Positions 17,269-25,974 are shown, counted from the stretch's first letter. The stretch: 64,000 bases of DNA from Gammaproteobacteria bacterium (GCA_029880855.1 JAOUNS010000012.1:1-64000); one strand, 5' to 3'. The notes: generated by a model from the letters alone, not told the origin. Translations and numbers: made by a program.

Positions 17269-17841
17269 ATGGCCGCGAAGAAAAAAACCGCCAAGAAGAA
17301 AACCACAGCGAAAAAGAAAACGACCGCCAAGAAAAAAGCGGTTGCCAAAACTAAACCTGCCGCGAAAAAGAAAACGGTTGCCAAGAAGAGCAGCAGCGCA
17401 CCCAAGAAAACCAAATCTTCAAGCGCATCCGGTGAATTTAAGGAATTTGTCCCTTATGAAGCCGGCTCAAACGAAGAATATATGAATGATGCCCAGCGTC
17501 AGCACTTCCGTGAAATTCTGCTGGCATGGAAACGCGAGTTGATGGAGGAAGTGGACCGTACCGTGCATCACATGCAGGATGAAGCGGCCAATTTCCCGGA
17601 TCCCAATGATCGTGCCACCCAGGAATCCGAATTCACCATGGAATTGCGTACACGGGATCGTGAACGCAAGCTCATCAAAAAAATTGACGAATCACTCGAG
17701 AATATCGACAACGGCGAATATGGCTATTGCGAGCAGTGTGGTATCGAAATCGGCGTCAAACGCCTGGAAGCCCGCCCCACAGCCAATCTCTGTATCGACT
17801 GCAAGAGTCTGGATGAAATCCGCGAAAAACAGATGATTTAA
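17269..17841 (+). CDS. dksA: RNA polymerase-binding factor DksA with a lysine-rich N-terminal tail
   Basis: The protein has 190 residues against about 150 in E. coli. Residues about 70-190 are a full DksA: coiled coil with the tip [11 protein letters not shown] (the Asp-Asp-Arg-Ala positions that reach into the secondary channel) and the four-cysteine zinc finger CEQCGIEIG...LCIDC. DksA acts with ppGpp on stable RNA and amino-acid promoters. The first 60 or so residues are an added tail of [16 protein letters not shown]-type repeats with Ala, Lys, Pro and Ser, like histone H1 or AlgP tails, and probably bind nucleic acid. Start at 17269 follows GGCAGGAGATACCGCAAC. gluQ, its usual neighbour, is found 1.1 kb downstream after two inserted genes. 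Confidence 0.93.
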   Translation: MAAKKKTAKKKTTAKKKTTAKKKAVAKTKPAAKKKTVAKKSSSAPKKTKSSSASGEFKEFVPYEAGSNEEYMNDAQRQHFREILLAWKRELMEEVDRTVHHMQDEAANFPDPNDRATQESEFTMELRTRDRERKLIKKIDESLENIDNGEYGYCEQCGIEIGVKRLEARPTANLCIDCKSLDEIREKQMI

Positions 17842-17879
17842 GCAGGTAGGTCCCGGTCGAAACCCGGCCGGGATGTCTG

Positions 17880-18218
17880 TTACTCCACTTTCAGGGCGCG
17901 CTCACCCTGACGGCGATCAGTCATGATAGTCAGTTGATTACTGCGGGCAAACCCCATGATAAAGTCATAGGCGATTGGGTCGATTTTTTCCAGATTTCGG
18001 GCCACGACCAGACATTTTTCACCATCTATAATGCAAGGCTGAACACTGGCGCAATAGCGAAGTTTTTTTTGGGCACAAAAGCCCGCCAGGGTTGATGAAA
18101 TGCGTTCTATCCAGTCACCGGGACGTAATTTTTTTCCATCTTCGGTCACACCACGGATGACAAATTTTTCATTTTGCACCGCTTCAGCCCACCCTGTGAA
18201 AACTCTTGAATTGAACAC
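17880..18218 (-). CDS. DUF3579 domain protein
   Basis: This 112-residue protein has the DUF3579 pattern: FVIRGVTEDGKKLRPGDWIERI near the N-terminus and DFIMGFARSNQLTI near the end. The family is restricted mostly to beta- and gammaproteobacteria and has no assigned role. The start is a GTG at 18218 with only a weak ribosome binding site; a second in-frame GTG just before QNEKFVIRG could also serve. It is convergent with dksA and divergent from the nitroreductase, with 72 bp between start codons. Confidence 0.72.
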   Translation of the reverse strand: MFNSRVFTGWAEAVQNEKFVIRGVTEDGKKLRPGDWIERISSTLAGFCAQKKLRYCASVQPCIIDGEKCLVVARNLEKIDPIAYDFIMGFARSNQLTIMTDRRQGERALKVE

Positions 18219-18290
18219 TTCACATCGGCTGACCGGGGGTTTACTTTAGATAACAAATGCAAACACATCTGGAAAATTGTGAGGTATTTA

Positions 18291-18956
18291 ATGGATATTA
18301 TTGACGCCATCACCTCTCGCCATGCCTGCCGTGCTTTCCTCGACACGCCGGTCGACCATAAGCTGGTACAAAAAATACTGGATACAGCCCGCTGGTCGCC
18401 ATCCGGGACCAATATGCAACCCTGGCAGGTGGCCGTGGTCAGCGGTGGATCCCGCCGGTCGCTCACCGACAAGCTCATCGCCGCCCGTGAAACCGGTCAG
18501 CAGGAAAACCCCGATTATCCATATTACCCGCTCGACTGGTATGAACCCTACAAATCACGGCGCAGGGCCACCGGACTGGCGCTGTATAGTGCGCTGAATA
18601 TTCAGCGTGGCGACACTGAACGCCAGAAGCAGGCCTGGTATGACAACTACCGGTTTTTTGGCGCGCCCATCGGTTTGATGTTTTTTATTGAAGAACGTCT
18701 CTCGCAGGGTTCCTGGGTCGATATGGGGATGTTTATTCAGTCGGTCATGCTGGCGGCCACCGGCCTGGGACTGGCCACTTGTCCCCAATTTGCACTGGCG
18801 GAATACCCCGATATCGTCCGTGCCGAATTGGCCATCCCGCCAGAGCTTAAGCTGGTTACCGGTATGTCATTGGGTTATGCCGATCCGGCACACCCGCTGA
18901 ACAGCTATCGCCTGGAGAGAGTCCCGGTCGAGGATTTTACGCGTTGGTATGAATAA
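18291..18956 (+). CDS. Nitroreductase family protein
   Basis: The 221-residue protein shows the FMN-binding nitroreductase fold: SRHACRAFLDTPVD and ARWSPSGTNMQPWQ near the N-terminus (Arg and Ser/Asn contacts to FMN phosphate and ring), DMGMFIQSVMLAATGLGLATCPQ in the centre and the C-terminal GMSLGYADP that closes the FMN site. Family members reduce nitro-compounds, quinones or flavins with NAD(P)H. The start at 18291 is 6 nt after GAGG. Its end overlaps the gluQ start by 8 bp, so the two are probably coupled. Confidence 0.88.
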   Translation: MDIIDAITSRHACRAFLDTPVDHKLVQKILDTARWSPSGTNMQPWQVAVVSGGSRRSLTDKLIAARETGQQENPDYPYYPLDWYEPYKSRRRATGLALYSALNIQRGDTERQKQAWYDNYRFFGAPIGLMFFIEERLSQGSWVDMGMFIQSVMLAATGLGLATCPQFALAEYPDIVRAELAIPPELKLVTGMSLGYADPAHPLNSYRLERVPVEDFTRWYE

Positions 18957-19842
18957 CCCGGATGTGCGATATCGAGGTCGCTTTGCCCCCTCCCCAACCG
19001 GTCCGCTCCACTTCGGTTCGTTAATCGCAGCGGTGGGCAGTTATCTGCAGGCCCGCAGTCAAAATGGCGAGTGGCTGGTGCGGATTGATGACATCGATCC
19101 GCCACGCGAGGCAGCCGGTGCGGCCGATCACATCATCCACTCATTACAAGTGTTTGGTTTTGAGTGGGACCAGCCGGTGAGTTATCAGAGCCGCCACAGT
19201 GATCGCTATCTGCAGGCACTGGCACAGTTACAAGCCCAGGGTGATGTCTACCCTTGTGGGTGCAGCCGCAAGGATATCCTCGAGTCTGAACAACTGCCGG
19301 GTATTTATCCCGGCACCTGTCGCAACGGTCTGTCTGCCGGCAAGATACCCCGCCAGTTACGCCTGCGCGTGGATAATGAATTGATAGAATTTGCAGACGG
19401 ATTGCAAGGTCTGCAACAATTCTCTGCCATGACAGATATCGGCGACTTCGTGATCCGCCGCGCTGATGGCTTGTTTGCCTACCAACTGGCCACCGCTGTC
19501 GATGATGCAGACCAGGGTATGACTGAAGTGGTACGCGGCTGCGACCTGCTCGATTCCACACCGCGTCAGATCCTCATCCGGCAGCGTCTGGGGCTGCCCA
19601 ACCCCCGTTATATACACCTCCCTGTTGCCATAAATCCAAATGGCCAAAAACTCAGCAAACAAAACTTTGCGACCGGCCTGGATCTGAGTAACCCGGTTCC
19701 CCAACTGTGCAATGCCCTGATTTTTTTAGGTCAGGCCGTGCCAACTGCACTGCAAACGGTATCACTGCCTGAATTGTGGTCATGGGCCATAACAAACTGG
19801 CAGCTGACATCGGTACCGCCCCGTGCCGCCATCCCGATTTGA
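18949..19842 (+). CDS. gluQ: Glutamyl-Q tRNA(Asp) synthetase
   Basis: This 297-residue protein is a truncated glutamyl-tRNA synthetase without anticodon-binding domain, which attaches glutamate to queuosine in tRNA-Asp. RFAPSPTGPLHFGSL is the HIGH-containing region, RIDDIDPPRE follows, and the KMSKS-like loop is NGQKLSKQN. The zinc site is CGCSRKD with a later Tyr and Cys (YPGTC). Length matches YadB/GluQ-RS. The gene is usually immediately after dksA; here DUF3579 and nitroreductase genes are in between, and it overlaps the nitroreductase by 8 bp. Confidence 0.94.
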   Translation: MNNPDVRYRGRFAPSPTGPLHFGSLIAAVGSYLQARSQNGEWLVRIDDIDPPREAAGAADHIIHSLQVFGFEWDQPVSYQSRHSDRYLQALAQLQAQGDVYPCGCSRKDILESEQLPGIYPGTCRNGLSAGKIPRQLRLRVDNELIEFADGLQGLQQFSAMTDIGDFVIRRADGLFAYQLATAVDDADQGMTEVVRGCDLLDSTPRQILIRQRLGLPNPRYIHLPVAINPNGQKLSKQNFATGLDLSNPVPQLCNALIFLGQAVPTALQTVSLPELWSWAITNWQLTSVPPRAAIPI

Positions 19843-19986
19843 CTCATTGCACACGGCCTGGAAGCAAACTACAGTTTTTAAACATACCTCCGATATAAAT
19901 AGAGTAAAACAGGGCAACGCGGGTTTATCAGGATTGCCGGTTTTTCAAAGGGTGTTTCCTGATAACCACAAACTGCAGGAACTTTC

Positions 19987-20748
19987 ATGAGTAACGATAT
20001 ATTCAAGATCAAGCCGACCAAAGCGGCCGCCATTCAGGAAGCTGAAAACTTTACGATCTATTCTCCTAGCGAGATCATGCAAAAAATGCGCATGCTCGCC
20101 AAGGGACGCTGCCTCGTAACGGCCTACTTTGAGGATGGCAACCAGTCGTTCATGACCGCTATCATTGATATCCTGCCCGAGAAAAAAATGATCGTGGTTG
20201 ATTACGGACCGGATGAAGGTATGAACAAACGGATCATGTCTGAGCCACGGGTGATTTTTAAATCGGATCTGGCCGGCATTTCTGCCCAATGGTCAGTTCA
20301 CCATGTCCGCAAGGCCCGCTTTAAAGATCAGCTTGTATTCGCCTTTGAAGTACCGGATGAAATGCTTTGGATACAGCGTCGTGACACCTATCGGGTCGCC
20401 ATTCCATTAAGCGTCAATGCCCAGTGCCAATTTACCCATTCAGATGATACCCAGGGCCAATATCGGATCCTGGATATCAGTGCCGGCGGTCTGGCGCTGG
20501 AAGACAAGGGTATGCACGAGGATTTTCAGATGGATCAGGTTCTAAAGGCCAGCCATATCAACCTGCCGGAACATGGCGGCGGCATTGTAACGTTGAAAAT
20601 CTGCAATATATTACCGTTGAGAAAAGACAAACCCGAAGAGGGACAACGCATCGGGTGCGTGTTTCAAAATCTGCCCAGTGATCTGGATGCCACCATACAG
20701 CGCTTTATTCTCTCCATCGACAGCATGCGCAAACGGGTCTCCGATTAA
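19987..20748 (+). CDS. PilZ domain c-di-GMP receptor, YcgR-like
   Basis: This 253-residue protein has an N-terminal YcgR-type flagellar-brake domain (about residues 20-120, with YSPSEIMQKM and TAIIDILPEKKMIVVDYGP) and a C-terminal PilZ domain. The PilZ c-di-GMP signature is complete: RRDTYR (the RxxxR element) and DISAGGLAL (the D/NxSxxG element). YcgR slows flagellar rotation when c-di-GMP is high. No flagellar or pilus genes are nearby. Together with the predicted c-di-GMP riboswitch at 476-580 it shows that the organism uses this second messenger. It stands alone in its transcription unit between gluQ and the acetate module. Confidence 0.9.
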   Translation: MSNDIFKIKPTKAAAIQEAENFTIYSPSEIMQKMRMLAKGRCLVTAYFEDGNQSFMTAIIDILPEKKMIVVDYGPDEGMNKRIMSEPRVIFKSDLAGISAQWSVHHVRKARFKDQLVFAFEVPDEMLWIQRRDTYRVAIPLSVNAQCQFTHSDDTQGQYRILDISAGGLALEDKGMHEDFQMDQVLKASHINLPEHGGGIVTLKICNILPLRKDKPEEGQRIGCVFQNLPSDLDATIQRFILSIDSMRKRVSD

Positions 20749-20769
20749 CCACTGGAAGCAAATGGTTAA

Positions 20770-20783
20770 TTGATCTACATCAA
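20770..20783. promoter_or_regulatory. FNR/ANR-type operator
   Basis: TTGATCTACATCAA is an exact match to the FNR consensus TTGATnnnnATCAA. It lies in the 290-bp region between the PilZ gene and the cNMP/CBS/DUF294 gene, so an oxygen-responsive regulator probably controls the acetate module. Confidence 0.7.
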
Positions 20784-20950
20784 TAACACGCTGTAGTCAC
20801 CCCGTTCTGATTAAGCTATAACTATTCAACTTATTCGATAGCGGCTTTGTTAAATTAACAAACCGTGCATTTTCAGTCTGTTGTGCTATATAAAACAGAT
20901 TACGTCTGATCGTTCATTAGTATATTAATAACCTGTAAAGGGGACAGAGG

Positions 20951-21025
20951 ATGCATATACACACCCGATATATTCGCGCCCGTCATACGGGTTTCAGCAC
21001 TGTCAGCGCTTCGTATTCCATCTGA
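20951..21025 (+). CDS. Possible 24-codon leader ORF
   Basis: ATG at 20951 is preceded by AAAGGGGACAGAGG and opens a reading frame of 24 codons (MHIHTRYIRARHTGFSTVSA then SYSI) that stops at 21025, just before the cNMP/CBS/DUF294 gene in another frame. The ribosome binding site is better than that of the gene itself. Whether it is translated is unknown. Confidence 0.35.
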   Translation: MHIHTRYIRARHTGFSTVSASYSI

Positions 21026-21039
21026 ATGTTTTCAAACCG

Positions 21040-22953
21040 GTGACACCTCAGCGTGCTGCCGACAAACCTAAAACATTGTCTGACATGAATAACGAATTTC
21101 TGTTACAGCATGTTCCGTTTAATCAGATGAAGCCCGAACATTTGCAATTTCTGTCAGATCGATTGCAGGAAACCACCTTTCCCGGTGGCGCGATCATTAC
21201 CGGTCCGGATGCCGGCATACCCGATAAACTCTTCATTATCAAACAAGGTCGCGTGCGTGGCTTTACCCGACAAGACGCCGCCAATGATGCCGGCATCTGG
21301 GAACTGGTCAGTGGTGAGGCCTTTCCCATTGGTGCCCTGTTGTCACAACGCCCGGTACACACCTGGCATAAAGCCATGGAAGAGACACACTGCTATGAAC
21401 TGGCGCAGGACGATTTTGCAACGTTGATGGCAGAGAGCAGTATCTTTAATGATTTTTGCACCCGACGACTGGCCAACCTGCTGGAACAGGCCGTGGGAAA
21501 TATTCAGGCCCACACTGCCTCCACCATCTCGCATGACAATTCACTTAATACCTCGCTGCGTAACCTGCTCGCCCCCAATCCCATCAGTTGTTCACCTGAC
21601 ACGCCGGTTCGGCAAGCACTGGAAAAAGTGGAGGCCGCACAACGGCGCAGCATTGCGGTATTGAATGACAATGGCCTGCCGATCGGTATCCTGACCCTGC
21701 GTGATGTGATGGTGCGTATTACACTGGCTGAGCGCAGTATTGATACCCCAATCGGTGAAGTAATGACACCGGTCAGCCACTGTTTTTCACCGGATGACTT
21801 TGCTGCCGATGCCGCGTTTTATATGGCTGAACAAGGTCTGGGGCACGTCTGCGTGACTGAACACGGGCGTTTTGTCGGACTTTTGTCGGAACGGGACTTG
21901 TTCTCCCTGCAGCGCATTGGATTGGGTAATCTGAGCCGCGCCATTCAACGCAGCCGGGATCTGAACTCACTGAAACAGTCAAGTCGAGACATTATCGCGT
22001 TTACCGACCAGATGCTGGCGCAAGGCGCCTCAGTCAGCCAGTTAATGCGTCTCATCACCACCCTCAATGATCTAATGACCAGACAGGTCATACAGCTGTG
22101 TGAAAATGAATCGGGCAGCCCCGCTATACCCTTCACCTGGTTATCCTTCGGCAGCGAGGGACGCATGGAACAGACCCTGAAAACCGATCAGGACAACGGT
22201 ATCCTGTTTGAGTGCGAAGCTGACGATACTGAATCGGTTCGCCGGCAACTCCTGCCATTGGCGGCACGGATCAATGCCGCCTTAAATGAAATCGGATTTC
22301 CTCTCTGCCCCGGTAATATCATGGCAAGCAATCCTGAGTGTTGTCTCAGCAAGCAGGAGTGGCAAGCGCGCTTTCGTCGCTGGATCAACAGCACCACGCC
22401 CGAGAATTTGTTGAATGCCTCGATCTTTTTTGATTTTCGCAGCCTGCATGGCGCCGATAAACCGGTGCAGGCGTTACGCGCATGGCTCAACGAGGAAGTC
22501 GCTCGCAACAGCCTGTTCCGCCGACAGATGGCGGATAATGCCCTGCGCATCCGTCCCCCGCTGGGGTTGTTTGGTGATCTGGTCACCCGCCGCAATGAAC
22601 ACAATGCAGATGCCATTGATCTGAAACTGCACGGCATCACGCCGTTCGTGGATGCAGCACGCATCATCGCTCTGGCAAACAAAATAAATGTCACCAATAC
22701 CATCGACCGCTTGCGGGAAGCGGCTCGTCTTAAAGCGATAAACCAGGACGCCGCCGAATCCTGGATTGATGCTTACCAGTATATCCAATTGATGCGTATG
22801 CAAAATCACCGTCAACAGATGCACGATAATGCACCGATTAACAACTGGCTGGATACCGCCAAACTGAATGATCTGGAGCGCCGCATTCTGAAGGAGACCT
22901 TTCGTCAGGCACGCAAGCTCCAGTCACGGCTCAGTCTGGATTATCAGTTATGA
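21040..22953 (+). CDS. cNMP-binding/CBS/DUF294 nucleotidyltransferase-like regulator
   Basis: The protein has up to 637 residues with four parts: a cyclic-nucleotide-binding fold (about 20-150), a pair of CBS domains (about 175-290, with TLRDVMVRI and LLSERDLF), a DUF294 nucleotidyltransferase-like domain (about 300-430) containing FGSEGRMEQTLKTDQDNGI, the GSx...DxD catalytic pattern of GlnD-type enzymes, and a DUF294 C-terminal helical domain. This architecture is regularly found next to acetate/solute symporter genes of the VC_2705 type and an exonuclease, as here, and presumably senses nucleotides. Start is uncertain: GTG 21040 or ATG 21085, neither with a clear ribosome binding site. Confidence 0.85.
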   Translation: MTPQRAADKPKTLSDMNNEFLLQHVPFNQMKPEHLQFLSDRLQETTFPGGAIITGPDAGIPDKLFIIKQGRVRGFTRQDAANDAGIWELVSGEAFPIGALLSQRPVHTWHKAMEETHCYELAQDDFATLMAESSIFNDFCTRRLANLLEQAVGNIQAHTASTISHDNSLNTSLRNLLAPNPISCSPDTPVRQALEKVEAAQRRSIAVLNDNGLPIGILTLRDVMVRITLAERSIDTPIGEVMTPVSHCFSPDDFAADAAFYMAEQGLGHVCVTEHGRFVGLLSERDLFSLQRIGLGNLSRAIQRSRDLNSLKQSSRDIIAFTDQMLAQGASVSQLMRLITTLNDLMTRQVIQLCENESGSPAIPFTWLSFGSEGRMEQTLKTDQDNGILFECEADDTESVRRQLLPLAARINAALNEIGFPLCPGNIMASNPECCLSKQEWQARFRRWINSTTPENLLNASIFFDFRSLHGADKPVQALRAWLNEEVARNSLFRRQMADNALRIRPPLGLFGDLVTRRNEHNADAIDLKLHGITPFVDAARIIALANKINVTNTIDRLREAARLKAINQDAAESWIDAYQYIQLMRMQNHRQQMHDNAPINNWLDTAKLNDLERRILKETFRQARKLQSRLSLDYQL

Positions 22954-23085
22954 CGCGGCCTGTAAACGACTTCAATAGCATGTTTATCAACCAACATGTT
23001 GTGGAGAAATATAAATCGATGGAGCTCTTGCCTGATGGAAACAGAATCGACTTTTTGCAGTTAAACATCAAGAGGAGAATCACCT

Positions 23086-23346
23086 ATGCAACCGACAGGT
23101 AGCGCAGCTGAATACTGGAAGGCCAATCTGCGCCTTCTGGCAATTTGTCTGACCATCTGGTTTGTGGTTTCGTATGTCTTCGGCATTATGCTGGTGGACG
23201 TACTGAACAAGATCCATCTCGGCGGTTATCCGCTGGGTTTCTGGTTCGCACAACAGGGGTCTATTTATACGTTTGTGATCCTGATCTTTGTCTATGCCAA
23301 ACAGATGGACAAACTGGATCGCCAACATGATGTTCACGAAGATTAA
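23086..23346 (+). CDS. Small subunit of a sodium/solute symporter (DUF4212)
   Basis: The 86-residue protein has two membrane helices (about residues 17-38 and 48-68) and the DUF4212 features: YWKANLRLLAICLTIWF at the start and GFWFAQQGSIYTFVILIFVYA in the second helix. It is encoded 11 bp before the large symporter gene in nearly all relatives, and the pair is thought to act as a two-component carrier. AAGAGGAGAATCACCT gives a strong ribosome binding site. Confidence 0.88.
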   Translation: MQPTGSAAEYWKANLRLLAICLTIWFVVSYVFGIMLVDVLNKIHLGGYPLGFWFAQQGSIYTFVILIFVYAKQMDKLDRQHDVHED

Positions 23347-23357
23347 GGGGGTTCACG

Positions 23358-25142
23358 ATGGATAATTTACAAATGTGGACCTACGCTGTTGTTGGCGCAA
23401 CTTTCGCTCTCTATATCGGAATCGCCATCTGGGCCAAGGCCACCACCACGGGTGAGTTTTATGTGGCAGGTAAAGGTGTTCATCCTGTCGCCAACGGGAT
23501 GGCCACCGCCGCCGACTGGATGTCGGCCGCCTCCTTCATCTCCATGGCCGGTATCATCGCCTTTAAGGGTTACGATGCGTCGGTTTATCTGATGGGCTGG
23601 ACCGGCGGTTATGTACTGCTTGCCATGCTGCTGGCGCCCTACTTGCGCAAGTTCGGCAAGTTTACCGTGCCGGAGTTTATCGGTGAGCGTTACTACTCCC
23701 AGACAGCGCGTATCGTTGCGGTAATCTGTCTGATCGTCGCCTCGATCACCTATGTAATCGGTCAGATGAAGGGTGTCGGTGTGGCCTTTGCCCGCTTCCT
23801 GGAAGTCGAGGCGAGCACAGGCGTGATGGTAGGCATGGTGATCGTCTTTATCTATGCCGTACTTGGCGGCATGAAGGGGATCACCTACACCCAGATCGCC
23901 CAGTACTGCGTATTGATCTTTGCCTATACGGTACCGGCGGTCTTTATCTCCTTCCAGTTGACCGGTAATCCCGTTCCGCAACTGGGCCTGGGTGGCACCA
24001 TCAATGACGGCAGCGGCATGACCATGCTGGCCAAACTTGATCAGGTGCTGGTGGATCTCGGTTTTGCCCAGTACACGGCACAGAAAGGGACGTCGCTGAA
24101 TATGATCCTGCTGACCTTGTCGCTGATGATTGGTACAGCAGGCCTGCCTCATGTCATCATCCGGTTCTTTACTGTACCCAAAGTGAAAGACGCCCGCGCT
24201 TCTGCCGGTTGGGCACTGGTGTTTATCGCCATCCTCTATACCACCGCACCGGCGGTAGGCGCCATGGCGATCTATAACCTGGTTAAGACCATCCAGCCCG
24301 GTCAGGTCGGCCAACCCACCGCCAACCTGAAGATCGATGAGCGGCCAAGCTGGTTCCAGAATTGGGAAAAGACCGGCCTGCTCAAGTTCGAAGACAAGAA
24401 CAAGGATGGACGTATCCAGTACTATAACGACAAAAACAAGGCGTTCGCCGACAAGGCGGACAGTTATGGCTGGAAAGGCAATGAGATGACCAAGGTGGAT
24501 CGCGACATCATGGTGCTGGCCAACCCGGAAATCGCCAAACTGCCCAACTGGGTGATCGCCCTAGTCGCGGCCGGTGGTCTGGCTGCGGCGCTCTCCACTG
24601 CGGCGGGTCTGTTGCTGGCCATTTCCTCGGCTATCTCCCACGACCTGCTAAAAGGCATCTTCAGACCGGATATCTCGGAAAAGGATGAATTGATGGCAGG
24701 ACGATTGGCCATGGTCGCCGCCATTATTGTGGCCGGGATATTGGGGATGAACCCACCGGGCTTTGCGGCTCAGGTGGTGGCGCTGGCATTCGGGCTGGCC
24801 GCGTCATCGCTCTTCCCTGCCCTCATGATGGGAATCTTCAATAAACGGATCAACAACAGTGCTGCGGTTTACGGCATGTTGGCCGGTCTGTTGACCACCC
24901 TGATCTACATCTTTGTCTACAAGGGCTGGTTCTTTATTCCCGGTTCAAACAACCTGCCGGATAATGCCGCAAACTGGTGGCTTGGTATTCAACCGGAATC
25001 CTTCGGTGCAGTGGGTGCCATGATCAACTTTGCCGTTGCCATGGTGGTGTCACGTATTACTCCGCCACCGCCGGATCACATCCAGCATCTGGTGGAAGAC
25101 ATTCGTGTTCCACGCGGAGCCGCTGGTGCGACCGGGCACTAA
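23358..25142 (+). CDS. VC_2705-type sodium/solute symporter (ActP-like), likely acetate uptake
   Basis: This 594-residue carrier of the SSS family has about 13 membrane helices. Typical segments are AADWMSAASFISMAGI near the N-terminus, the sodium-site region GTAGLPHVIIRFFTVP and AALSTAAGLLLAISSAISHD. A hydrophilic insertion of about 70 residues (around 325-400) contains DKNKDGRIQYYN (346-357), which resembles an EF-hand calcium loop. Acetate is the likely substrate because acs lies downstream in the same module and a cNMP/CBS/DUF294 regulator upstream. A strong terminator follows at 25153. Confidence 0.88.
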   Translation: MDNLQMWTYAVVGATFALYIGIAIWAKATTTGEFYVAGKGVHPVANGMATAADWMSAASFISMAGIIAFKGYDASVYLMGWTGGYVLLAMLLAPYLRKFGKFTVPEFIGERYYSQTARIVAVICLIVASITYVIGQMKGVGVAFARFLEVEASTGVMVGMVIVFIYAVLGGMKGITYTQIAQYCVLIFAYTVPAVFISFQLTGNPVPQLGLGGTINDGSGMTMLAKLDQVLVDLGFAQYTAQKGTSLNMILLTLSLMIGTAGLPHVIIRFFTVPKVKDARASAGWALVFIAILYTTAPAVGAMAIYNLVKTIQPGQVGQPTANLKIDERPSWFQNWEKTGLLKFEDKNKDGRIQYYNDKNKAFADKADSYGWKGNEMTKVDRDIMVLANPEIAKLPNWVIALVAAGGLAAALSTAAGLLLAISSAISHDLLKGIFRPDISEKDELMAGRLAMVAAIIVAGILGMNPPGFAAQVVALAFGLAASSLFPALMMGIFNKRINNSAAVYGMLAGLLTTLIYIFVYKGWFFIPGSNNLPDNAANWWLGIQPESFGAVGAMINFAVAMVVSRITPPPPDHIQHLVEDIRVPRGAAGATGH

Positions 25143-25152
25143 AAGTAAAAAC

Positions 25153-25187
25153 AACAACCCCGCTGCGGCGGGGTTGTTTGTTTAATT
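25153..25187 (+). terminator. Rho-independent terminator after the symporter gene
   Basis: AACAACCCCGC and GCGGGGTTGTT form an 11-bp stem with a TGCG loop, followed by TGTTTAATT. It lies 11 bp after the symporter stop codon. Confidence 0.88.
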
Positions 25188-25194
25188 CCCTCAC

Positions 25195-25917
25195 ATGCGT
25201 GATCTTATTCATCAATTACAAAACAAGTTTGCTTTTCTGCGTGCTCGCATAGAAAAAAAACTGACCGGCGATGAACAGGCCCTGCAACTGTTTCGTGCCT
25301 GCCACCGCCATTCCTCCAGTCAGATATTACAACAAACCATAAATGAAACCCGGTTTGTTGTTATGGATACCGAAACCACCGGGTTGCATGCCTATAGCGG
25401 TGATGCGATTATAGATATCGCATTGATCGAAATGCAGGGTTTACAGATTACCGGTCGCACCTTTCAGACACGCATCAATCCACAACGTGCCATCCCCGCT
25501 TCAAGTACGGTCTTTCACCATTTAACCGACAAGGATGTGGCCGATGCGCCGATCCTGGTCACCGTCTTGCCCGCCATACTCGACTTTATTGACAATGCCG
25601 TCCTGGTGGGACACCATATCAGCTTCGATATTCGCTTTATAAACAAGACCTTACAAAAGGTTTGTCATGGACGTTTACAGAACCCCTGGCTGGATACCAT
25701 GTTGCTATATCTGGAGCATCGTGGCCAAATAGGGCATTATACGCTGGAAGAAGTGGCACGTTATTGCAAGGTCGACATCGTGAATCGACACAGTGCAACC
25801 GGTGATGCTGCGGCCACGGCGGCGATATTTACCCATCTGGTGCAACTACTCGGCGCAAGCGGTGACACCATTCAGCGCCTGATACGATCACAGTTCAGGA
25901 TCAGGGCACGACTTTAA
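25195..25917 (+). CDS. DnaQ-like 3'-5' exonuclease
   Basis: The 240-residue protein has a DEDDh exonuclease domain over about residues 50-220: VVMDTETTGLH (Exo I Asp and Glu), VLVGHHISFDIRF (Exo II) and HSATGDAAATAAIF (Exo III His and Asp). It resembles the epsilon subunit of DNA polymerase III but is a stand-alone version; proteins of this kind are regularly encoded next to cNMP/CBS/DUF294 and symporter genes. An N-terminal helical extension of about 50 residues precedes the domain. It starts 16 bp after the terminator stem, so it may have its own promoter or depend on read-through. Confidence 0.85.
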   Translation: MRDLIHQLQNKFAFLRARIEKKLTGDEQALQLFRACHRHSSSQILQQTINETRFVVMDTETTGLHAYSGDAIIDIALIEMQGLQITGRTFQTRINPQRAIPASSTVFHHLTDKDVADAPILVTVLPAILDFIDNAVLVGHHISFDIRFINKTLQKVCHGRLQNPWLDTMLLYLEHRGQIGHYTLEEVARYCKVDIVNRHSATGDAAATAAIFTHLVQLLGASGDTIQRLIRSQFRIRARL

Positions 25918-25974
25918 AAACAAAAAATAAACAACCTATTCAAACGCATTAACAAACAGGAAAGGGGCATAATC

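Noticed and set aside
17187-17414. 75-codon hydrophobic open frame opposite the dksA tail
   Set aside because: Its Phe/Leu-rich translation is the reverse complement of the AAG/AAA lysine repeats and is an artefact of codon composition.
17850-17876. GC-rich hairpin after dksA as a terminator
   Set aside because: TCCCGG/CCGGGA can pair, but there is no T tract on either strand and the loop is long.
23367-24314. 315-codon open frame on the minus strand
   Set aside because: It is antisense to the symporter gene; its Gly/His/Asp-rich translation is the mirror of a hydrophobic membrane protein.
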